Source: DATATJ01 sp963789075 (GTDB lineage: Bacteria > Acidobacteriota > Vicinamibacteria > Vicinamibacterales > CAVVIG01). Taken from it: a stretch of 64,000 nt of DNA. Positions 31,088-38,082 of the stretch are shown piece by piece. Position 1 is the first letter of the stretch, and each line of letters starts with the position of its first letter. Location of the stretch: assembly GCA_963789075.1 (NCBI GenBank), contig CAWBJQ010000008.1:80456-144455 (forward strand). Reading direction: 5' to 3'. Below the pieces are notes generated by a model. That model was given only the letters and a program-made list of their open reading frames with translations. It made no database searches and was not told where the DNA came from. Made by a program: the position numbers and the translations under genes.

Positions 31088-31504
31088 ATGACCGAGCGCA
31101 CCTTGGCTATCATCAAACCTGATGCCGTCGAGCGGCATCTCGCAGGATCCATCATTCAACGCATCGAAGCTGAAGGATTCACCATCCGTGCCATGCGGCG
31201 CGCTCAACTGTCGACGGCGCAGGCGGAAGGCTTCTACGCCGTGCACCGCGAGCGGCCGTTCTTCGCCAGCCTCACCGCGTTCATGTCGTCGGGCCCCGTG
31301 ATCGTCATCGTCCTCGAGGCGCCGGATGCCATCAAGAGATGGCGGACGTTGATGGGCGCGACCGATCCCGCGAAGGCGGATGCCGGCACGCTCCGCAAGG
31401 AGTTCGCGCAGTCGATCGAGCGCAACGCCACCCACGGATCGGACGCGCCGGAGACAGCGGCGTACGAGATCGGTTACTTTTTCGCGGGCATCGAGCTGGT
31501 CTAA
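31088..31504 (+). CDS. ndk: Nucleoside diphosphate kinase
   Basis: Ndk moves gamma-phosphate between nucleoside di- and triphosphates through a phosphohistidine. The 138-residue frame is intact: MTERTLAIIKPDAVERHLAG, ERPFFASLTAFMSSGPVIV, GATDPAKADAGTLRKEFA and the active-site histidine in NATHGSDAPETA. It lies downstream of a TATAAT element without a leader. Confidence 0.97.
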   Translation: MTERTLAIIKPDAVERHLAGSIIQRIEAEGFTIRAMRRAQLSTAQAEGFYAVHRERPFFASLTAFMSSGPVIVIVLEAPDAIKRWRTLMGATDPAKADAGTLRKEFAQSIERNATHGSDAPETAAYEIGYFFAGIELV

Positions 31505-31511
31505 GAGCGTT

Positions 31512-31588
31512 CAACACAAAGGACACCAAGGACACAAAGGCTGTCAGAATAGGTTTTACCTCTGTGTCCTTTGTGTCCTCTGTGTTGA
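31512..31588. repeat. AACACAAAGGACACC nonamer palindrome
   Basis: Left arm caacacaaaggacaccaagg and right arm cctctgtgtcctttgtgtcc plus tctgtgttg form a palindrome with 9-bp period between ndk and the DUF2905 gene. Confidence 0.8.
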
Positions 31589-31601
31589 GGCAGTGCTGAA
31601 A

Positions 31602-31796
31602 ATGGGCAAAGCGCTGCTCCTGATCGGCCTCCTCATCGCCGGCCTTGGGCTGCTGGTGATGCTCGGGGTGCCGATCGGGCGGCTCCCGGGCGACTTCTAC
31701 GTGCGGCGCGGCAGCTTCTCGTTCTACTTTCCGCTGACGACATCGATCGTCCTCAGCATCATCCTGACGCTGATTTTGGCTTTCTTCCGGCGCTGA
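31602..31796 (+). CDS. DUF2905 small membrane protein
   Basis: The 64-residue protein has two membrane helices (ALLLIGLLIAGLGLLVMLG and TTSIVLSIILTLILAFFRR-like end) joined by the loop GRLPGDFYVRRGSFSFYFP, which is the signature of DUF2905. Function is unknown. The last codon lies 2 bp before dcd, so the two are probably co-transcribed. Confidence 0.85.
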   Translation: MGKALLLIGLLIAGLGLLVMLGVPIGRLPGDFYVRRGSFSFYFPLTTSIVLSIILTLILAFFRR

Positions 31797-31798
31797 CC

Positions 31799-32353
31799 AT
31801 GTCCATCAAATCCGACAAGTGGATCAAGCGGATGGCGATCGAGCAGCAGATGATCGAGCCGTTCGTCGACAACCAGGTGCGCAGCGGCGCGATCTCCTAC
31901 GGCGTCTCGTCGTACGGCTACGACGTGCGCGTGGGCGACGACTTCAAAGTCTTCACGAACGTCTACAACACGGTCGTCGACCCGAAGAACTTTGATTCGA
32001 AGTCGTTCGTCGACATCAAGGCCGATGTCTGCATCATCCCGCCGAATTCGTTCGCCCTGGCCAGCACGATTGAATACTTCCGGATTCCGCGCGACATCCT
32101 CACCGTCTGCCTCGGCAAATCCACCTACGCGCGCTGCGGCATCATCGTCAACGTGACGCCGTTCGAGCCCGAATGGGAAGGGCACGTCACGATCGAGATC
32201 TCGAACACGACGCCGTTGCCGGCGAAGATCTACGCGAACGAAGGGATTGCGCAGGTGCTCTTCTTTCAGGGCGACGAGCCGTGCGAGATCTCGTACAAGG
32301 ACAAGAAGGGCAAGTACCAGGCGCAGCGTGGTGTCACGCTGCCGAAACTCTAA
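31799..32353 (+). CDS. dcd: dCTP deaminase
   Basis: Dcd deaminates dCTP to dUTP, the source of dTMP. The 184-residue frame is intact: VRSGAISYGVSSYGYDVRVG, FALASTIEYFRIPRDIL, GKSTYARCGIIVNVTPFEPEWEGH with the catalytic glutamate, and EISNTTPLPAKIYANEG. It matches the short dCTP deaminase class and follows the DUF2905 gene directly. Confidence 0.95.
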   Translation: MSIKSDKWIKRMAIEQQMIEPFVDNQVRSGAISYGVSSYGYDVRVGDDFKVFTNVYNTVVDPKNFDSKSFVDIKADVCIIPPNSFALASTIEYFRIPRDILTVCLGKSTYARCGIIVNVTPFEPEWEGHVTIEISNTTPLPAKIYANEGIAQVLFFQGDEPCEISYKDKKGKYQAQRGVTLPKL

Positions 32354-32408
32354 ATCACAAATTCACAAATCACCACATTACCAAATCACCAGATTACCAA
32401 ATTACCAG
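32354..32408. repeat. ACCAAATT octamer repeat before ilvD
   Basis: Copies of a degenerate octamer (cacaaatt, accacatt, accaaatc, accagatt, accaaatt, accag) are in tandem between dcd and ilvD. The AT-rich tract runs right up to the ilvD ATG and leaves no ribosome-binding site. Confidence 0.8.
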
Positions 32409-34058
32409 ATGCCCAACCCCCTCGTCTCCGGACCTGACCGCGCCGCGGCGCGCGCCATGCTCAAGGGCGCCGGATTCTCCGACGCCGATCTCCGCCAGCC
32501 GCTCATCGGCATTGCCAACACGTGGATCGAAATCGGCCCGTGCAATCTGCACTTGCGCGAGCTTGCCGCCCACGTGAAGGCGGGCGTGCGCGCGTGCGGC
32601 GGCACGCCGATGGAGTTCAACACCATCTCGATTTCCGACGGGATCACGATGGGCACGACGGGGATGCGCGCGTCGCTCGTCAGCCGCGAGGTCATTGCCG
32701 ATTCGATCGAGCTCGTGGTTCGCGGCAACGGCTTCGACGGCGTCGTCGTGCTCGTCGGGTGCGACAAGACGATTCCGGCCGCGGCGATGGCGCTCGCGCG
32801 TCTGAACGTGCCGGGACTTCTCCTATACGGCGGGTCGATTGCACCCGGCCGCTGGCACGATCGCGACGTGACGGTGCAGGACGTGTTCGAAGCCGTCGGC
32901 GCGCATGCCGCCGGCCGGCTCGGCGACGCCGACCTCTGCGCGCTCGAGGACGCCGCATGCCCAGGCGCCGGTGCGTGCGGCGGCCAGTTCACGGCAAACA
33001 CGATGGCGATCGCCTGCGAGTTTCTCGGTCTGGCGGCGCTCGGCAGTGGGAGCGTGCCGGCGAATGATCCAGCCAAAGCCGGCGTGGCGCGGAGAACAGG
33101 GGAGCAGGTGATGGCGCTGGTGCAGCAGCGTCTGCGCCCGCGCGACATCGTGACGCGCACGGCGCTCGACAACGCCATCGTCGCGGTCGCGGCGACCGGC
33201 GGATCGACCAACGCCGTCCTGCATTTGCTGGCGATTGCCCGCGAAGCAGGCGTACCGCTGGCGCTCGCCGACTTCGATCGGGTCAGCGTGCGCGTGCCCG
33301 TGATCGCCGACCTGAAGCCGTCGGGCCAATTCGTCGCGACCGACCTCCACGCCGCCGGAGGCAGTGCGTTGGTCGCGCAGCGGCTGATCGACGCGGGACA
33401 TGTGGATGGAACGTGTCAGACGGTGACCGGCCGCACGCTCGAAGAGGAGGCGGTCGATGCCCGCGAGACGCCGAACCAGGCAGTCGTCCGCACGGTCGAC
33501 CACCCGGTGAAGCCGACCGGCGGCCTGGTGATCCTCACCGGCACACTCGCGCCGGACGGCGCGGTCCTGAAGGTCTCGGGAACTGAGCGGCACCGCCACC
33601 AAGGGCCCGCTCGCGTCTTCGACAGCGAAGAGGCGGCGTTCGACGCGGTGCAGCGTCAGGCGATCCGGCCCGGTGATGTCGTCGTGATTCGCTACGAAGG
33701 ACCCAGCGGCGGACCCGGGATGCGCGAAATGCTCGGCGTCACCGCGGCCATTGTCGGAGCCGGCCTGGGCGAGTCGGTGGCGCTCATCACCGACGGCCGC
33801 TTTTCGGGCGCGACGCGCGGCCTGATGGTCGGCCACGTGTCTCCGGAAGCCGCGCGCGGCGGACCGTTGGCAGCGCTGCAGGAAGGCGATAGCGTCATCA
33901 TCGACATCGCCCTCCGGCGGCTCGACGTGGATCTCGCCGACGATGTGATTCGCAAGCGGCTGGCGGCGTGGACGTCGCCGGCGCCGCGCGAGACGACGGG
34001 GGTCTTTGCGAAGTACGCGCGCCTCGTGTCGTCGGCCTCCGCAGGTGCGGTAACATAG
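32409..34058 (+). CDS. ilvD: Dihydroxy-acid dehydratase
   Basis: IlvD is an iron-sulfur enzyme of branched-chain amino-acid synthesis. The 549-residue frame is intact. It shows GIANTWIEIGPCN, SDGITMGTTGMR, VVLVGCDKTIPA, CPGAGACGGQFTANTMA (cluster cysteines), ATGGSTNAVLHLLAIA, RYEGPSGGPGMREML and DGRFSGATRGLMVGHVSPEA. ATG 32409 lies at the end of the octamer repeat. No other ilv gene is near. Confidence 0.95.
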   Translation: MPNPLVSGPDRAAARAMLKGAGFSDADLRQPLIGIANTWIEIGPCNLHLRELAAHVKAGVRACGGTPMEFNTISISDGITMGTTGMRASLVSREVIADSIELVVRGNGFDGVVVLVGCDKTIPAAAMALARLNVPGLLLYGGSIAPGRWHDRDVTVQDVFEAVGAHAAGRLGDADLCALEDAACPGAGACGGQFTANTMAIACEFLGLAALGSGSVPANDPAKAGVARRTGEQVMALVQQRLRPRDIVTRTALDNAIVAVAATGGSTNAVLHLLAIAREAGVPLALADFDRVSVRVPVIADLKPSGQFVATDLHAAGGSALVAQRLIDAGHVDGTCQTVTGRTLEEEAVDARETPNQAVVRTVDHPVKPTGGLVILTGTLAPDGAVLKVSGTERHRHQGPARVFDSEEAAFDAVQRQAIRPGDVVVIRYEGPSGGPGMREMLGVTAAIVGAGLGESVALITDGRFSGATRGLMVGHVSPEAARGGPLAALQEGDSVIIDIALRRLDVDLADDVIRKRLAAWTSPAPRETTGVFAKYARLVSSASAGAVT

Positions 34059-34266
34059 CAGGCGAATGTCCGGCGTAACCGCACCAAGGCTCAACGCGCG
34101 AAGGCGGAGCTTGCCGCGCCGAAGCGTCGCGCTCGGACCGAAGGCTCCATGCGCGAAGGCGGGCGCTCTATCGTTCGGAGGCGGGTCGCTTGACCGTTAA
34201 AGGACACACGTAGTAAAACTTGCACGCCTCGGGCGTATCCAAGGCACGTCGGGCGTTTCCTTTTCA
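34059..34266. repeat. Spacer with GCGAAGGCGG repeats before the bc-type operon
   Basis: The 208-bp spacer contains caaggctcaacgcgcgaaggcgg and ggctccatgcgcgaaggcggg, two related copies, and their partial complements (gagcttgccgcgcc). A taaaggacacacgtagtaaaa stretch near 34197-34217 and several ggcgtatccaaggc/gggcgtttcc words precede the HEAT gene. No clear promoter hexamers were found. Confidence 0.45.
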
Positions 34267-35163
34267 ATGGAAAAACTCTCCGAGCGCGAAACCGCGACTC
34301 GAAACCCTGTGGTCGCCGCTCCCGCCCTCGCCGTTCAGTTCTTTTTGATTCCGTTGGCCGTCGTTGCCGTGACGGTTTCGGTCTACGTCGGCTTTCGTTC
34401 CCTGCTGGCGGACGCGCGCACACCTCAGGATTACCTGGCTGAGGTGCAGAACGGCGGCTCCGATCGCCGGTGGCCCGCCGCCTACGAGCTGTCGCGCCTG
34501 ATGTCGGATCCGACGGTGCGCGCCGATCGGACGTTGGCGCCGGCCCTGATAAAGGCCTTTCAACAATCGAAAGACGACCAGCAGGTTCGCCGCTATCTCG
34601 CGTTGGCGATCGGCCGTCTCGATCCACCGCTGCCCACGTCCGCCGTCGCGGAGCTGACGCAGGCGCTCGACGATCCCGATAGCGAAACACGGATCAGCGT
34701 GATTTGGGCGCTCGGCTCGTCCGGCGATCCAGCCGTCGTTCCGCGCCTCCTCGCCTTATACACCGCACAAAGCTCCGACGCCGGCATTCGCAAGATGGTG
34801 ATCTACGCGCTCGGCGCGCTGCCAGGCGACACGCAGGTCGATACGCTGCGTACGGGGCTGCAGGATCCGACGCCCGATGTGCGCTGGAACGCGGCGGTTG
34901 CGCTCGCCCGACACGGCAATCGGGACGGGGTCAGCGTGTTGAAGCAGATGCTCGATCGCTCGTACGTCGAGAGCGCGGTCAAGCGTAACGTGCGCCAGGA
35001 CGACGATCAGGATCCGATTGCAGACGTGATGATCGGCGGCCTGCGCGCGGCGGCGACGCTCAAAGACGAGTCGCTGCGGCCTTCGGTGGCGACCTTGAGT
35101 CAAAACGATAGAAGTATCAGAGTCCGCGAGGCCGCGCTCGAGGCACTCAAGGTGATGGGGTAA
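34267..35163 (+). CDS. Membrane-anchored HEAT-repeat protein
   Basis: The 298-residue protein has one membrane segment (FFLIPLAVVAVTVSVYVGF, residues 24-42) and then about six HEAT/PBS-lyase-type repeats with the recurring pattern LDDPDSETRISVIWALGSSG and LQDPTPDVRWNAAVALARHG. It probably is a scaffold facing the periplasm or cytoplasm. It lies 20 bp before the Rieske gene and so likely belongs to the respiratory operon, perhaps in complex assembly; that role is inference from position. Confidence 0.8.
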   Translation: MEKLSERETATRNPVVAAPALAVQFFLIPLAVVAVTVSVYVGFRSLLADARTPQDYLAEVQNGGSDRRWPAAYELSRLMSDPTVRADRTLAPALIKAFQQSKDDQQVRRYLALAIGRLDPPLPTSAVAELTQALDDPDSETRISVIWALGSSGDPAVVPRLLALYTAQSSDAGIRKMVIYALGALPGDTQVDTLRTGLQDPTPDVRWNAAVALARHGNRDGVSVLKQMLDRSYVESAVKRNVRQDDDQDPIADVMIGGLRAAATLKDESLRPSVATLSQNDRSIRVREAALEALKVMG

Positions 35164-35183
35164 GCCAAATTTGATGAGGCACA

Positions 35184-36024
35184 ATGGCTGACGAGACGAA
35201 ACCGGAAACACCGGCGCCCGTTGTCGCGCCACAGACGGGCGAGGCGCCCGCCGCCGCCGCACCGTCAAAGCCTGCGCCCTCCGCGGGCCAGACGGCCAGC
35301 GCGCCGGCGACCGGTGCGAATCCGGCCGCGACGCCCCATGCCACGACGAGTGCCGCGGCCAGGCCTGCAGCCGCGCCGCGTCCTCCCGCCGCTCCGCTCC
35401 CAGACCTCGGCGGAAAAACCACCAACATTGCCTCGCCTGGAGGGGCGGCTGCAGCGAAAGCCGCGATTCCGGCGGCCAAGCCAGCAGTTGCGGCTGCCGG
35501 GCGCGACGCCGACGACAGCTTCACCCTTGCTCTCCCGCCGCGCGTGGATGGGCTTGGCGTGGGGCGCCTTTTCGGCCGCCTCGGCCGCTGCGCTCGCCGC
35601 GACAGGCCGCTTCATGTTCCCCAACGTGCTGAACGAGCCGCCGCAGCAGTTCAAGGCCGGTTTTCCCAACGAGTACGGCGTGGGCGTCGACGAACGGTGG
35701 AAAGAGAAATTCGGCATCTGGATCGTGCGCATCGCGGACGAGAACGTCGAGCCGCACGGCAGCGGGTTCTACGCGCTCATCACCGTTTGCACGCATCTGG
35801 GGTGTACGCCGAACTACCTGTCGGCGGAGAACAAGTTCAAGTGTCCGTGCCACGGCAGCGGCTACCGCCTGACTGGCGTCAACTTCGAGGGTCCGGCGCC
35901 GCGTCCGCTCGAGCGCGCGCGAATCGTGCTCGCCGACGACGGACAGATCCTCGTCGACAAGAGCAAGCACTATCAGTACGAACTCGGACAATGGACGGAT
36001 CCGGAGGCGTTTCTGAAGGCATGA
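35184..36024 (+). CDS. petA: Rieske iron-sulfur protein (frame broken)
   Basis: It is the 2Fe-2S subunit of a cytochrome bc-type quinol oxidoreductase. After an unusually long Ala/Pro-rich N-terminal region of about 110 residues comes a membrane anchor (SRRAWMGLAWGAFSAASAAA) and the Rieske domain with CTHLGC (residues ~200) and CPCHGSGY. About 279 residues restored. One extra base near 35524 separates the N-terminal region from the anchor. The SRRAWMG motif may act as a twin-arginine signal. Confidence 0.9.
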
Positions 36025-36034
36025 AGTACCCATA

Positions 36035-36079
36035 AACCACAGAGGACACAGTGGGCACGGAGGTTTGACCTCCGTGGCG
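36035..36079. repeat. CACAGAGGACACAGTGGGCACGGAGG element
   Basis: accacagaggacacagtggg followed by cacggaggtttgacctccgtgg: an ACACGGAGG-type element with a perfect cacggaggt/acctccgtg hairpin between the Rieske and cytochrome b genes. Confidence 0.7.
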
Positions 36080-36105
36080 GAGCGTTCGTCTAGGGTCGTT
36101 TTCAT

Positions 36106-36922
36106 ATGGCTGATACCAAGACCGTCGCACCCAAGGAAGGCCCCGGCACCCGGTTCTGGAACTGGCTGACCGAGACGCAGGCGTGGACGTCGATCTTCCG
36201 GCACGGCCGGCCGGACAGCGATCGAAATCGCGTCCTCGTCATGCTCTCCAACGTCTTCCTGCATCTGCACCCCGTGCGGATCCGGAAGTCGGGCGTGAAG
36301 CTGCGCTACACCTGGTGCATGGGCGGCATGAGCTTCTTTCTCTTCCTCGTGCTGACCTTCACCGGCCTCCTCCTGATGTTCTATTACCGTCCCACGCTCG
36401 AGTACGCGCTACACCGACATCGTCGGCCTGCGCGAGCACGTGCCGCTGGGGATCATGCGTGAGATGCACCGGTGGGGTGCGCACGCAATGGTCATCACGG
36501 TGTGGCTGCACATGTTCCGCGTCTTCATGACCGGGTCGTACAAGCCGCCGCGCGAGTTCAACTGGTCGGTCGGCGTGATCATGCTCGTCCTCACGCTGCT
36601 GCTCTCGTTCACCGGCTACCTGCTGCCGTGGGATCAGCTGGCGATCTGGGCGATCACCGTCGGCTCGAACATGGGACGCGCGACGCCGTTCCTCGGCCAC
36701 GAAGGCCCTGGTGCGTCGCTGCTGCGCCTTGGCGACGTCCCCCTCATTCACGCGGCCGACGATGCGCGGTTCGCGCTGCTCGGCGGCACGTTCGTCGGCG
36801 AGGGCGCACTTCTGCGCTTTTACGTGCTCCACTGCGTCGGCTTGCCGCTCGCCATCGCCGTGTTGATGGCGGTGCACTTCTGGCGCGTGCGGAAAGACGG
36901 CGGTATCTCGGGTCCGCTCTAG
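36106..36922 (+). CDS. petB: Cytochrome b, N-terminal (b6-like) subunit (frame broken)
   Basis: The restored protein has 271 residues and four membrane helices. The heme-binding histidines are in REMHRWGAHAMVITVWLHMF and in VLHCVGLPLAIAVLMAVHFW. FTGYLLPWDQLAIWAITVGSN is the conserved helix C/cd region. One extra base near 36410 (before YTDIVGLREHVPLG) breaks the frame. With the next gene it forms a split cytochrome b as in b6f-type complexes. Confidence 0.92.
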
Positions 36923-36941
36923 ACAACCGGCCGCAACGTAG

Positions 36942-36990
36942 GCCGGGTCCTTTGGGCCCGGCGCTCAGGCGGGTCAAAAACACCCGCCCT
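36942..36990. repeat. Two GC-rich hairpins between the cytochrome b genes
   Basis: gccgggtcctttgggcccggc (36942-36962) and aggcgggtcaaaaacacccgccct (36967-36990) are adjacent stem-loops without T-tracts. They may set differential expression or mRNA stability between petB and petD. Confidence 0.7.
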
Positions 36991-37001
36991 ACGAGAGGGA
37001 T

Positions 37002-38079
37002 ATGGGCTTCTTAAAAGGCATCATCAACGCCGTCGCCGACCCGCGGTTGTTCTTCCTCCTGGCAGTCGGCCTGCTGGCTCTGATTGTTTGGCAGCGCGAC
37101 AAGGTTGCGAAGGACGCCGTTGGCTATGGCGCCCTCGGATTCCTCGGTGTCTTCTTTCTGTTCGGCTCGTTCGACCCGAACTTCCGGTTGATCGTCACCA
37201 AGCCGGACAACGTGCCGATCGTCGGGCTGATCTTCCTGCTCGTCTTCTTCGTCTGGTATTCGATTCGCGAAGGCGTGCGCAACGACCAGCGCATCGCGAT
37301 GGGGCTGGGGCCGATCGAGAAGGCCGAATCCGATCGCGTGTGGGTCTGGCCCGACCTGGTCTACACCGAGCTCATCTCGCTGATTCTCTGCTCCGTGCTG
37401 CTGATCGTCTGGTCGATCTTCCTGAAGGCGCCGCTCGAGCAGCCCGCGAATCCGGCGAACACGCCGAACCCGTCAAAGGCGCCGTGGTATTTCCTCGGAC
37501 TGCAGGAGATGCTGGTCTACTTCGATCCCTGGCTGGCGGGCGTGGTCCTGCCCAGCCTGATCATCGTCGGCCTGATCTGCATTCCGTACGTGGACAAGAA
37601 CCCGAAAGGCAACGGCTACTTCACGTTTGCCGAGCGGAAGGCCGAGATCACGATTTTCCTCTTCGGCTTCGTGGTGCTGTGGTGCTCGCTGATCGTGCTC
37701 GGCACGTTCCTGCGCGGGCCGAACTGGAACTTCTTCGGGCCGTTCGAGTACTGGGACATCCACAAGCTTGCGGCGCTGACCAACGTCAATCTGTCGGAGT
37801 ACATCTGGGTGCGCGGCCTCCACATGGGCGAGCCGGCCAACTGGTTCATACGGGAGATATTCGGGATCCTGCTCGTGCTCTTCTACGTGCTCGGGCTGCC
37901 GGTGATCCTGTCGAAGTTGTGGCTGAAGTCCTACTACGACAAGCTCGGGGCGGCGCGGTATTACACGTCCGTGTTCCTGTTTCTCGATGATGATGTCCTT
38001 GCCGATCAAAATGCTCGCAAGGTGGATCTTCAACCTGAAGTACATCGTCGCGATTCCAGAGTTCTTCTTCAACATCTAA
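37002..38079 (+). CDS. petD: Cytochrome b, C-terminal (subunit IV-like) subunit, extended (frame broken)
   Basis: The restored protein is about 358 residues, longer than typical subunit IV. It has about 6-7 membrane segments; the conserved part is DLVYTELISLILCSVLLIVWSI with PLEQPANPANTPNPSKAPWYF and LGLQEMLVYFDPWLAGVVLPS, the quinol-site region of cytochrome b C-terminal domains (PW variant of PEWY is not seen). C-terminal helices continue to an ending IPEFFFNI. One extra base near 37986 breaks the frame. It ends 3 bp before the cytochrome c gene. Confidence 0.85.
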
Positions 38080-38082
38080 ATC

